Assembly (NCBI GenBank): GCA_947632325.1
Contig: CANROU010000008.1
Location: 1 to 45,527, forward strand
Source: an uncultured Bacilli bacterium
Lineage (GTDB): Bacteria > Bacillota_I > Bacilli_A > RF39 > UBA660
DNA: 45,527 bases
Direction: 5' to 3'
The position numbers and the translations under genes are program-made. Shown here piece by piece: positions 1-8,117 of the stretch. The notes under the pieces are model-generated. The model ran no database searches. It worked only from the letters and a program-made list of their open reading frames with translations, and had not been told where the DNA came from. How positions within the stretch are numbered: position 1 is the stretch's first letter; the number at the start of each line of letters is the position of its first letter.

Positions 1-1
1 A

Positions 2-847
2 CAATCATTTTTATCACCTAATCCCGTTGGTGCAGGATACTATATAACTTTACCAAATAATAATCAATATAATGGTAAAGAATTTATATTTACTATAACA
101 GCTACTGATAAAGCGGGAAATAGTACTACTAAACAGGCTGATACTACTTATACTGTTTACAAAGAATGTAGTGAAACAACTGAATCAAGTAGAGAGGAAA
201 GCTCCTGTAGTGTTGAATGTGGCGGTGGAAGTAAAACAATAACAATACATAAAAAAGATAAATATTTAACTAATAAAGTTTGCCCTAACGAAACAAAAAC
301 TGAACAATGTAACACTCAAGCATGCTCTTATGTACAATCAATTGATGGAAATATAAATAAATGGATGTGTGGTAATTGTAGAACAGAATGTAATGGTTGT
401 TATAATGGCGGAACTTGTTGGTGTGCGCAAGATAGAAATAATTCTGTTATATATACTTCAGATAATCTTACTCAATCTGGCAACACCATGGGAAAAGTAG
501 AAAGCACAATAAAAACAGATGGTACAGTTGATTTCTATTGGCTTATTTATACTGCTAGGGGGAATGGTTTGTGTTCTGGTAATAATAGTGTGTGGATTGG
601 TGATGGTTATGTAGTTGAATTTCAAATATATGCGCCTAATGTTTCCAGCCCAGTTTTTACAAAAACATTAAAAGAAAGCCACGGCGAAAAATGGTGTCCA
701 GATAATTACGCACATGACGGCACCATTAATGTTAATTTTAATGACCTAAGGAATAGATACGGAAGTGGAGATTACTATATTAAAATTTATAGCAGTTCCA
801 ACAACCCCGGCTTCCAATACAATTTTGGTACTATCCATGTTAATTAG
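2..847 (+). CDS. C-terminal part of a large secreted Cys-rich protein with an Ig-like and a thrombospondin-type-1-like repeat (5' end outside window)
   Basis: The frame is open from the left edge to TAG at 845-847, so this is a 3' fragment (about 281 residues); an ATG at 365 lies inside the frame and is not the likely start. The first ~55 residues look like the end of a bacterial Ig/HYR-type domain (FTITATDKAGNSTT, then a TYTV strand). Next comes a compact Cys module with CSVECGGG, a Cys in the middle and QCNTQAC at its end. That spacing resembles thrombospondin type 1 repeats. The last ~165 residues are Cys-rich and polar (CGNCRTECNGC, GTCWC) and look extracellular. No sorting signal or membrane anchor is visible at the C-terminus, so attachment, if any, must lie upstream. 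Exact function unknown. Confidence 0.75.
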   Translation, partial: QSFLSPNPVGAGYYITLPNNNQYNGKEFIFTITATDKAGNSTTKQADTTYTVYKECSETTESSREESSCSVECGGGSKTITIHKKDKYLTNKVCPNETKTEQCNTQACSYVQSIDGNINKWMCGNCRTECNGCYNGGTCWCAQDRNNSVIYTSDNLTQSGNTMGKVESTIKTDGTVDFYWLIYTARGNGLCSGNNSVWIGDGYVVEFQIYAPNVSSPVFTKTLKESHGEKWCPDNYAHDGTINVNFNDLRNRYGSGDYYIKIYSSSNNPGFQYNFGTIHVN

Positions 848-874
848 GGCAAAAGTTAAACTATACATAATCAT

Positions 875-903
875 TTGACAATTCTATTATGATTAATTAA
901 ATT
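875..903 (+). promoter_or_regulatory. Candidate sigma-A promoter of the dehydrogenase gene
   Basis: TTGACA at 875-880, a 17-nt spacer, then TAAATT at 898-903. The gene starts at 940 behind a strong AAGGAGG ribosome binding site. The -35 is perfect, the -10 only fair. Confidence 0.5.
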
Positions 904-939
904 AATATATATAACAACTATAAATTAAGGAGGAATAAT

Positions 940-1989
940 ATGAAAGATTTAAGAGTTGTGCAATATGGAACAGGTAAAATGTCTGTTTATACCATGCGTT
1001 ATGTCATGGAAAAAGGAGGTAAAATAGTAGGAGCCATCGATAAAGATCCTAATGTAGTTGGCCAAGATATTGGAACCATCATGAATAGTAGTGAAACTGG
1101 CATTAAAGTAGTTGATGTAGAACACGCCGAAGAATTGCTAATGAATACTAAACCAGATATATGTATTGTTACTACCATGAGTTTACTAAATGATGTTAAA
1201 GATGCTTTAATGTTATGTGCTAAACTAGGAATCAATGCTATAACTACTTGTGAGGAAGCTTTTTATTCATGGAATTCTAATCCTAATGTTACTTTGGAAA
1301 TTGATAAATTAGCTAAACAAAATAATTGTACTATTACAGGAAGTGGATATCAAGATGTTTATTGGGGTAATTTAATTACTAATATTGCTGCTTCTACACA
1401 CAAAATAACTAAAATTAAGGGTAGTTCAAGTTATAATGTAGAAGATTATGGAATTGCTCTAGCCAAGGCTCATGGTGCTGGTTTAACTTTAGAAGAATTT
1501 GATAAACAGATTGCCATTAATGATAATATTACTGATGAAGAAAGACAAAAACAAATTACCACTGGTTGTTTCTTACCATCTTATATGTGGAATGTTAATG
1601 GTTGGTTAGCTGATAAATTAGGTCTAACTATTACAAGTCAAAAACAAAAATGCATCCCTCAAACTCATTCTAGTGATATTGTTTCTACTACTTTAAATAT
1701 GACGATACCAACGGGCTGTGCTACAGGTATGTCTGCTGTAGTTACTACTGAAACAGAAGAAGGTATAACTATCGAAACAGAATGTATTGGTAAGGTATAT
1801 GCCACTGAAGATTTTGATAAAAACGAATGGACTGTTCAGGGTGAACCAGATACTACTTTGATTATTAATCGACCTAATACTGTAGAATTAACATGTGCTA
1901 CTATTGTAAATAGAATTAAAGATGTTATAGAAGCACAACCAGGTTTTATTCCAACTTCACAAATGGGTGAACCAAAATACCAAAAATAA
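940..1989 (+). CDS. Putative NAD(P)-dependent amine dehydrogenase, 2,4-diaminopentanoate dehydrogenase-like
   Basis: 349 residues with an N-terminal Rossmann segment of the dihydrodipicolinate reductase type (RVVQYGTGKMSVYTMRYV, then VGAIDKDPNVVGQDIG). The overall pattern and length recall the Ord-type 2,4-diaminopentanoate dehydrogenases of ornithine fermentation, which oxidatively deaminate a diamino acid with NAD(P)+. No other ornithine-degradation gene is nearby, so the substrate is uncertain; a different amino acid or imine substrate is possible. Cytoplasmic, no signal peptide. The ATG follows AAGGAGGAATAAT, a strong start. The gene is monocistronic, closed by a bidirectional terminator shared with the convergent DUF421 gene. 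Confidence 0.6.
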   Translation: MKDLRVVQYGTGKMSVYTMRYVMEKGGKIVGAIDKDPNVVGQDIGTIMNSSETGIKVVDVEHAEELLMNTKPDICIVTTMSLLNDVKDALMLCAKLGINAITTCEEAFYSWNSNPNVTLEIDKLAKQNNCTITGSGYQDVYWGNLITNIAASTHKITKIKGSSSYNVEDYGIALAKAHGAGLTLEEFDKQIAINDNITDEERQKQITTGCFLPSYMWNVNGWLADKLGLTITSQKQKCIPQTHSSDIVSTTLNMTIPTGCATGMSAVVTTETEEGITIETECIGKVYATEDFDKNEWTVQGEPDTTLIINRPNTVELTCATIVNRIKDVIEAQPGFIPTSQMGEPKYQK

Positions 1990-1997
1990 AGAATTTT

Positions 1998-2027
1998 AAA
2001 AACTTATTAGATAACTAATAAGTTTTT
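1998..2027. terminator. Bidirectional intrinsic terminator
   Basis: Stem AACTTATTAG/CTAATAAGTT with a 4-nt loop (2011-2014), T-rich on the plus side and A-rich on the other, between two convergent genes. Confidence 0.8.
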
Positions 2028-2030
2028 TGT

Positions 2031-2744
2031 TTATTCTAATACTTTTTTAGCTTTTAAACCGGCATTTTTTTCAAAGATGGTTATTTTTTCATCAGTATCA
2101 CAAGTGACTAATAATATATCATCAATTAGCTCATATCCATTGTTTTTTAAACGTGTTAATAACCATTTTTCATTTTTACCAATTTCCTTTAGATTATCTT
2201 GCATAATTTTCCCATCTATTACTAAATTGGTTGTTAAACCTTTATATGATGTTTTTATTTTCATATCATCAGGAGTTAAAGGTACATATTTACTTTTAGG
2301 TAAAAAACTTATACGACCGTTAGCTTCCATAATAGCATATTCTATTTGACTTAAATCAAAATAGCCATTACTACGACATTCTTCCAATAAATCATTAATA
2401 TCAAAGCGTATTTTCTTTAATCCTGATTCCAATAATTTTCCATCTTGAATAATAATTATAGGTGTCCCTGTAAAAAAACGTCTTGCCTTAATACTTTTGG
2501 TAGTCAAAATAGATACTAAAACAGAAAAAGCAGCATAAATAGCCATTGCCACAACACCATCTAATAAACTTACCTCTTTATTAACAGCCATTTCGGCGGC
2601 AATATTGCCAATAGTTATACCAATGATAAAATCAAAAATATTTAATTGACTTATTTGTTTTCGTCCCATTATTTTCGTAATTAAAAATAAGACAATAATA
2701 GAAGTTATGGTTTCAACAATCATTAGAAAAAAGGTTTTTTGCAT
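2031..2744 (-). CDS. DUF421 (YetF/YcaP-type) membrane protein
   Basis: 237 residues. Three hydrophobic helices lie in the first ~85 residues (FFLMIVETITSIIVLFLITK, then FDFIIGITIGNIAAEMA, then GVVAMAIYAAFSVLVSIL) with the family-typical loop MGRKQISQLNIFDF. A soluble domain follows (PIIIIQDGKLL; later ANGRISFLP), which is the DUF421 cytoplasmic part. The family has no settled biochemical role; Bacillus members such as YetF have been connected with spore-associated functions, which is only suggestive here. The start ATG follows GGTGATATT. Monocistronic, 48 bp downstream of fhs, which may read into it. Confidence 0.85.
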   Translation of the reverse strand: MQKTFFLMIVETITSIIVLFLITKIMGRKQISQLNIFDFIIGITIGNIAAEMAVNKEVSLLDGVVAMAIYAAFSVLVSILTTKSIKARRFFTGTPIIIIQDGKLLESGLKKIRFDINDLLEECRSNGYFDLSQIEYAIMEANGRISFLPKSKYVPLTPDDMKIKTSYKGLTTNLVIDGKIMQDNLKEIGKNEKWLLTRLKNNGYELIDDILLVTCDTDEKITIFEKNAGLKAKKVLE

Positions 2745-2791
2745 AATATCACCAATTATATTATGTAAAAAATTAATAAATTTATGCAGAA

Positions 2792-4441
2792 CTAAAAAAT
2801 ACCTTGAATTTCTAAATTATCATTTAAATCTATTTGTTCATAATTAGCGTGTTTAGGTAAACCAGGCATAGTCATAATATCCTTTAATAAAACTGTAATA
2901 AAGCCTGCGCCATTATAAATAGATACATCTTTAACTGTAACAGTAAAATCTTTTGGAGCACCTAATTTAGTAGGATCATCAGTAAAAGAATATTGTGTTT
3001 TAGCTACACAAATAGGTAAAGAACTCATGTCATTTTGTTCTATAAATTTAATTTTTTCTTCGGCTTCTTTACTATAAATTACTTTTTCACTACGATATAT
3101 TTCTCGACAGATAGTTTCTATTTTTTCTTTAATTGATTGATCAAAAGAGTAAAGAGGCGCAAAGTTAGAAGGCTTCTCACACAATGATATAACTTCTTTT
3201 GCTAAAGAAAGAGCTCCTTTTCCGCCATCAATATAGGCACTACTAGTTAGACATTGAACCCCATAATTAGAACAATAATCTTTTACTATCTGTTCTTCTT
3301 CAGGTATATCAAAAGTATGTTTATTTAAACAAACGACAATTGGTACTTTAAATTTTTTTAAATTTTCAATATGTTGTCCTAAATTAACTAATCCTTTCTT
3401 AAGGGCAGAAAGATTAGGGACATTAATATCATCTTTACCTACTCCACCATTATATTTTAAACTTTTAATAGTAGCTACTAATACAGCACAATTTGGCTTA
3501 AACTTGGCGATAGGACAAGTTATATCAAAAAATTTTTCAGCTCCTAAGTCAGCACCAAAACCAGCTTCAGTAATGACATAATCTGCAAGGGAAAGAGCTA
3601 ATTTAGTGGCTACGATACTGTTACATCCATGAGCAATATTAGCAAAAGGGCCACCGTGAATCAAAGTTGGTGTATATTCTAGGGTTTGCACTAAATTAGG
3701 TTGGAAACTATCTTTTAATAATACCGTCATAGCTCCTTCTATATGTAAGTCCTTAGCTAACACAAAAGAACCATCTTGTCTACGAGCCACAACAATATTG
3801 CCTAATTTCATTTTTAGATCCTCTAAGGATGTGGCTAAACAAAATAGAGCCATTATTTCACTAGCAGCCGTAATTGTAAATTTATCTAATCTTTCAACGC
3901 CGTTATTTTTTCCTAACCCAATTTTTACTTCCCTTAAGGATCTATCATTAACATCTAAACAACGGTGAAATAAAATTTGATCTTTATCTATTTGTAATTC
4001 ATTACCTTGTTGTAAATGATTATCAATAGCTGCACATAGGAGATTATTACAGGCCGTTATAGCGTGAAAATCACCTGTAAAGTGCAAATTGATATCAGTC
4101 ATGGGAACTACTTGGGAATAACCACCACCAGTGGCGCCACCTTTTAACCCAAAAACAGGTCCAAGCGATGGTTGCCTTAGAGTTAATATAACATTTTTCT
4201 TAAGTTGCTTCATGGCATCAGCTAGTCCAATACTAACTGTTGTTTTACCTTCTCCATAAGGTGTAGGATTCATGGCTGTCACTAATATTAATTTACTATT
4301 TTGTTTAATTTGACCGAATGGTTTAATTTTAGCTTTATAACGTCCATAATATTCTACATTATCAACAGGAACTTTTAATTCCTTAACAATCTCTTTTATA
4401 TCTTTTATCTTGTGTTTACTAGCTATTTCTAAATCTGTCAT
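2792..4441 (-). CDS. fhs: Formate--tetrahydrofolate ligase
   Basis: 549 residues, close to the usual ~555. It makes 10-formyl-THF from formate, ATP and THF in the cytoplasm and feeds one-carbon units to purine and formyl-Met-tRNA synthesis. The P-loop-like motif NPTPYGEGKTT sits at residues 58-68; GPVFGLKGGATGGGYSQV and NLHFTGDFHAI further on are hallmark sequences of the family. The start follows AGAGGTGATAAG. It stands alone, divergent from the thioester adhesin gene; no folate riboswitch-like structure is evident upstream. Confidence 0.97.
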   Translation of the reverse strand: MTDLEIASKHKIKDIKEIVKELKVPVDNVEYYGRYKAKIKPFGQIKQNSKLILVTAMNPTPYGEGKTTVSIGLADAMKQLKKNVILTLRQPSLGPVFGLKGGATGGGYSQVVPMTDINLHFTGDFHAITACNNLLCAAIDNHLQQGNELQIDKDQILFHRCLDVNDRSLREVKIGLGKNNGVERLDKFTITAASEIMALFCLATSLEDLKMKLGNIVVARRQDGSFVLAKDLHIEGAMTVLLKDSFQPNLVQTLEYTPTLIHGGPFANIAHGCNSIVATKLALSLADYVITEAGFGADLGAEKFFDITCPIAKFKPNCAVLVATIKSLKYNGGVGKDDINVPNLSALKKGLVNLGQHIENLKKFKVPIVVCLNKHTFDIPEEEQIVKDYCSNYGVQCLTSSAYIDGGKGALSLAKEVISLCEKPSNFAPLYSFDQSIKEKIETICREIYRSEKVIYSKEAEEKIKFIEQNDMSSLPICVAKTQYSFTDDPTKLGAPKDFTVTVKDVSIYNGAGFITVLLKDIMTMPGLPKHANYEQIDLNDNLEIQGIF

Positions 4442-4654
4442 CTTATCACCTCTTCTTTATTATACTACAAGTATTAAAAAATTAGATATAATACTAAAAA
4501 TAATTTTTAGGATATTTTATATAAAACCTTTTAATGATTTTCTTCTCGTAAATTTATTAATTAGGCCTTTTTCTTGATAAAATTGTTCGTTTTAATGATT
4601 TGGCATTATATAACAATTGTGTTAAAGTGACAAAAAAAAGAAAGAAGGCAAGTT
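4442..4654. other. Divergent intergenic region between fhs and the adhesin gene
   Basis: 213 bp of very AT-rich DNA. A weak plus-strand promoter could be TTGTTC at 4583-4588 with TATATA at 4607-4612 (18-nt spacer). Only the ribosome binding sites next to each gene are convincing. Confidence 0.3.
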
Positions 4655-6112
4655 ATGAAAAAAATAACCTTATTTATTACAATCATTTTAAGTATCTTTT
4701 TATTAGGCAACAACCTAGTTCATGCTGAAGGATTTTATGAGGGAGAATACATTAATAACATCTGGATGGTTCGTAAAAACAGTAAACGTTTAATTTATCA
4801 AACAGCTCGATTTTTGAAAAGAAGCAGTGATAATCAATTTGCTTATTGTGTAGAACCATTTACGATTATTAATGCTCAACAAGGATATACGGAAATTGAT
4901 CCTAATACTATTTCACCAAATACTTGGGAAAGAGTTTCTTTATTAGCTTATTATGGATATGGCTATGGTAATCATACTGATCCAAAATGGTATCCTATTA
5001 CCCAAATAATGATTTGGAAAGCTATAGATCCTAGTAGCGATTTTTACTTTACTGATTCTTTGAATGGTAATCGTATTAATATTTTTCAAGCTGAAATGGC
5101 CGAAATAGAATCATTAATTCAAAGATATTATACACAACCTAGTTTTGCTAACCAGGAATTTACTATGGTAAAAGGACATAATAAAACTATAATCGATAAT
5201 AATCAAGTATTAACAAATTATAGATTAACTAATCCTTCACCATATGTTAATATTCATAATAATAGTATAGAAATTATAGCTAATGATTTAATAGAAACTA
5301 ATTTAGAATTTATAAAAGAAGAAAACAATTATAGTATACCACCTATATTGTATTATCATGCTAGTAGTCAAAATTTAATGACCGCTGGTAAAATAAATCC
5401 TATTAATACTAATATTAAAATAAAAGTTATAGAAACAAAATTAGAAGTTAACAAATTAGATAAAGATACTAATCAAGCTATTAGTCAAGGACAAGCACAC
5501 TTAGAGGGATCTATTTTTGGAATTTATGATATGAACGATCAAAAGATAGATCAGGTAATTATTGATGAAAAGATGCAAGCGACTTTTAATAATTTAGATT
5601 TTGGGAAATATTATTTAAAAGAAGAGAAAGCAGGAATCGGTTATTTACTTGATGAAACCATTTATCCTTTTGAAATAACCGAAGATAATACTGCAATTCA
5701 TCTAGATGTTACTAATGAAGTAATTAAAAGAAAAATAGAAATATATAAAAAATATGGAAATCCTCATGATAAAAACATGCTCCCAGAGGCAAATATTCAA
5801 TTTGCTATATATGATATAAATGGTGAGTTAGTAACTACTATTATTACTGATGAAAATGGTTATGCTTCTATAACACTACCTTATGGTAAATATAAAGTAA
5901 AACAAATAAATACTACTGAAGGATATCAAAAAGTTGATGATTTTGAAATAGATATTACGGAAGAAGATATAGAACCGCTTACTTACAATCTAGATAATTT
6001 AGAAATTGAGGTACCTAATACCTATAGTAATCAACAAACAATTTTCTATGGTAATTATTTAATACCTTGTATAACAGGAATATTGTATGTTAAAAAGAAA
6101 CTATACACCTAA
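4655..6112 (+). CDS. Thioester-domain (TQXA) surface adhesin with two SpaA-like domains
   Basis: 485 residues. A signal peptide covers residues 1-24 (KK, then a hydrophobic core ending VHAEG). Residues ~50-130 carry the two halves of a thioester domain: YCVEP with Cys65, and TQIMIW with Gln117, the pair that forms an internal Cys-Gln thioester used for covalent attachment to host surfaces. Two prealbumin/SpaA-like domains follow (about 262-355 and 360-450), with typical GKYYLKEEKAGIGYLLDE and GKYKVKQINTTEGYQ strands. The C-terminus has VPNT at 453-456, a short hydrophobic stretch and KKKLYT, a noncanonical sorting signal. The last 26 bp overlap a sortase gene, its probable dedicated anchor enzyme. 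The start follows AGAAGGCAAGTT. Confidence 0.88.
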   Translation: MKKITLFITIILSIFLLGNNLVHAEGFYEGEYINNIWMVRKNSKRLIYQTARFLKRSSDNQFAYCVEPFTIINAQQGYTEIDPNTISPNTWERVSLLAYYGYGYGNHTDPKWYPITQIMIWKAIDPSSDFYFTDSLNGNRINIFQAEMAEIESLIQRYYTQPSFANQEFTMVKGHNKTIIDNNQVLTNYRLTNPSPYVNIHNNSIEIIANDLIETNLEFIKEENNYSIPPILYYHASSQNLMTAGKINPINTNIKIKVIETKLEVNKLDKDTNQAISQGQAHLEGSIFGIYDMNDQKIDQVIIDEKMQATFNNLDFGKYYLKEEKAGIGYLLDETIYPFEITEDNTAIHLDVTNEVIKRKIEIYKKYGNPHDKNMLPEANIQFAIYDINGELVTTIITDENGYASITLPYGKYKVKQINTTEGYQKVDDFEIDITEEDIEPLTYNLDNLEIEVPNTYSNQQTIFYGNYLIPCITGILYVKKKLYT

Positions 6113-6632
6113 AGTATTATGGCTATTTTGTTTTTATTGTATCATATGTATAGCTATTTATAATCAACGTTTACCACAGTCAAATATGACAAATAAAGTT
6201 ATAAATAATGTGGTTATATCACATAAAAAGGATTTATACGCTTTATTAGACATACCTAAATTAAATAGTAAGTATGAGTTGTTTGCTATGAATGATTCAA
6301 GAAATAATGTGGATAATAATGTGACTATTTTACCAATATCTAAAATGCCTGATGAAAAACACTCTTTACTTATTTTAGCCGCACACTCTGGTAGTGGTCA
6401 AAATGCTTACTTTAACAATATTGATAAGTTAAATATTACTGATGAAATAATTATTTATTATCATGATCATAGATATATTTATGAGATAACTAATAAAAGC
6501 GAAGAAAATAAAACAGGTATAATCCATATAAAAAAAGAAAATGATAAAAATCAAATTATTCTTACGACATGTAGTACTAAAGATTTAAGCAAACAACTAG
6601 TTATCAATGGTTTATTAAAAGATGTTGAATAA
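6087..6632 (+). CDS. Small sortase-family transpeptidase
   Basis: 181 residues, short for a sortase. An N-terminal membrane anchor (VLWLFCFYCIICIAIY) is followed by a sortase beta-barrel with LDIPKLN, LAAHSGSG (His100) and ILTTCS (Cys162). These match the catalytic His and Cys. The usual third residue, Arg about eight positions after Cys, reads Lys169-Gln170 (DLSKQLV), so the active site may be noncanonical. The gene overlaps the adhesin gene by 26 bp and is probably translationally coupled. It likely anchors the adhesin through its VPNT signal. Transcription ends at a strong bidirectional hairpin at 6661-6681. Confidence 0.82.
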   Translation: MLKRNYTPKVLWLFCFYCIICIAIYNQRLPQSNMTNKVINNVVISHKKDLYALLDIPKLNSKYELFAMNDSRNNVDNNVTILPISKMPDEKHSLLILAAHSGSGQNAYFNNIDKLNITDEIIIYYHDHRYIYEITNKSEENKTGIIHIKKENDKNQIILTTCSTKDLSKQLVINGLLKDVE

Positions 6633-6660
6633 GACTTGACTATAAATTATTATTACACAA

Positions 6661-6681
6661 AAAAACCCCAAAGGGGTTTTT
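6661..6681. terminator. Bidirectional terminator between sortase and rpsI
   Basis: Stem AAAAACCCC / GGGGTTTTT with an AAA loop; serves the plus-strand adhesin-sortase unit and the minus-strand rplM-rpsI unit. Confidence 0.9.
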
Positions 6682-6690
6682 AATAACTGT

Positions 6691-7107
6691 CTAACGTTTT
6701 GAAAATTGTGGCGCACGTCTTGCTTTTTTAAGACCTGGCTTTTTACGTTCTTTTTTACGAGCATCACGAGTAACAAATCCAGAAGCTTTTAAAAGCTTGC
6801 GATAACTATCTTCACTATCTTTGTTTGGAGCATCATAATTTAATAATGCTCTAGTAATACCAAGGCGAATAGCTCCTGTTTGTCCGGAGAATCCCCCACC
6901 AGTAACGTCAGCTTCTACATCGAATGTTTCTCTTGTTTTAGTTACATCAAGTGGTTGACATAAATCCATAACTAAGGTTTCATATGGTAAATAGTCATGA
7001 ACATCTTGACCATTTACAGTTATTTTTCCACTCCCTGGTATTAAACGAACACGAGCAACACTAGTTTTTCTGCGCCCTGTTCCTGTATATATTTTATCCT
7101 TTGCCAT
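6691..7107 (-). CDS. rpsI: 30S ribosomal protein S9 (uS9)
   Basis: 138 residues. [13 protein letters not shown] at the N-terminus, [15 protein letters not shown] in the middle and the basic tail ending in QFSKR are diagnostic; the C-terminal Lys-Arg reaches the ribosomal P site. Slightly longer than the usual ~130 because of an insertion near [10 protein letters not shown]. The start follows GGTGGTGAAATA. Second gene of the rplM-rpsI operon, 12 bp after rplM. Confidence 0.98.
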   Translation of the reverse strand: MAKDKIYTGTGRRKTSVARVRLIPGSGKITVNGQDVHDYLPYETLVMDLCQPLDVTKTRETFDVEADVTGGGFSGQTGAIRLGITRALLNYDAPNKDSEDSYRKLLKASGFVTRDARKKERKKPGLKKARRAPQFSKR

Positions 7108-7119
7108 TATTTCACCACC

Positions 7120-7551
7120 CTACTTGATTTCCATTAATTCTGGCTTTTGTGCTATATGAGGATGTGTTTGTCCTTCATATACGAATAATTTACCATACAT
7201 TGTTCTACCTAAACGATTATGTGGTAACATTCCTTTTACAGCTCTTTCAACCATTTCAACTGGATATTTTTCTTTCATTTCTTTAGCTGTTCTTTCTCTT
7301 AGGCCACCTGGATACATAGAATGATTGTAATACATTTTATTTTGTAATTTGTTACCAGTTAATTTAACTTTTTTAGCATTAATAATAATTACATAATCAC
7401 CGCAATCAATATGTGGTGTATATGTTGGTTTGTGTTTGCCACGTAATAATACTGCCGCTTTACTTGCAACGCGTCCTAATGGTTTGTCTTCTGCATCAAT
7501 AACATACCATTTACGTTCTACAGTTTCCTTCTTTTGCATAAAACTTGTCAT
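7120..7551 (-). CDS. rplM: 50S ribosomal protein L13 (uL13)
   Basis: 143 residues, usual length. [45 protein letters not shown] and [10 protein letters not shown] are the family's conserved blocks. The start follows AAAGGAGAGAGATT. First gene of the rplM-rpsI operon, with a clear promoter and a structured leader that probably provides autogenous control. Confidence 0.98.
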   Translation of the reverse strand: MTSFMQKKETVERKWYVIDAEDKPLGRVASKAAVLLRGKHKPTYTPHIDCGDYVIIINAKKVKLTGNKLQNKMYYNHSMYPGGLRERTAKEMKEKYPVEMVERAVKGMLPHNRLGRTMYGKLFVYEGQTHPHIAQKPELMEIK

Positions 7552-7564
7552 AATCTCTCTCCTT

Positions 7565-7620
7565 TACTTAAATCTAGGGTTCCCAATCCTAAATTTATGT
7601 GGGGATATATAAATGTACCG
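7565..7620 (-). promoter_or_regulatory. Candidate ribosomal protein L13 leader
   Basis: The ~65-nt transcript leader holds a 9-bp stem (7570-7578 with 7588-7596, one G-U pair) with a CCCC-containing segment just upstream in the transcript. Position and size fit the L13 leader known in Bacillota, where the protein is thought to repress its own mRNA. Not matched to a covariance model here. Confidence 0.45.
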
Positions 7621-7626
7621 ATTAAA

Positions 7627-7655
7627 ATTATACTAAAACATTATATGAAAGTCAA
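7627..7655 (-). promoter_or_regulatory. Promoter of rplM-rpsI
   Basis: On the minus strand TTGACT (7650-7655), 17-nt spacer, TATAAT (7627-7632). The predicted start of transcription near 7620 leaves a leader of about 70 nt. Confidence 0.75.
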
Positions 7656-7711
7656 TAATAAATAGGACTTATTTCTTTCTTTTTTATTCTTTTAATTAAA
7701 ATTTAATACTT

Positions 7712-8095
7712 TTATCTACTAATGTGAAAAGAGTTAACATTTTCTTCAATTTCTAGAATATCAAAATATGAACATTGATTATCTTTAGTAATAGCTACTA
7801 TAAACATAGGTACAATTTCTATTGGTTTAAACTTTCCTGTAAACATATATTCCATATTTTCCTTAACTATGACTTTATCTATAGCAATACCATTAATAAA
7901 ATAAAAGCCTTCATTTTGTTCAACATTATCCTCCAACAAAGATATTAAACTACTAGCTAGCTGTTTCTGTTCTTTTGTAGGACTTAACTCCATAATTTTT
8001 GCCATTTCTAATTTATTAACATAACGACTATAATCATCGACTATAGGTTGCAAATGGTTATTGATATGTTGTGATCTTTGCCCTGTTTTCATCAT
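7712..8095 (-). CDS. Hypothetical protein following the sigma factor gene
   Basis: 127 residues from the ATG at 8095, chosen because AAAGGAGC precedes it by 8 nt; a frame extension to 8128 would overlap the sigma gene and has no better site. Mostly hydrophilic, starting MMKTGQRSQHINNHLQP with a helical middle (ELSPTKEQKQLASSLISLLEDN) and a beta-rich C-terminal half. No signal peptide, membrane helix or recognised domain. It begins 22 bp after the sigma factor gene and is surely cotranscribed, so a regulator of that factor is conceivable, but nothing in the sequence proves it. Confidence 0.7.
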   Translation of the reverse strand: MMKTGQRSQHINNHLQPIVDDYSRYVNKLEMAKIMELSPTKEQKQLASSLISLLEDNVEQNEGFYFINGIAIDKVIVKENMEYMFTGKFKPIEIVPMFIVAITKDNQCSYFDILEIEENVNSFHISR

Positions 8096-8117
8096 ATTTA
8101 ATGCTCCTTTTGTTTTT

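Noticed and set aside
4442-4654. Tetrahydrofolate riboswitch upstream of fhs
   Set aside because: No matching conserved core or pairing found; the region is simply AT-rich.
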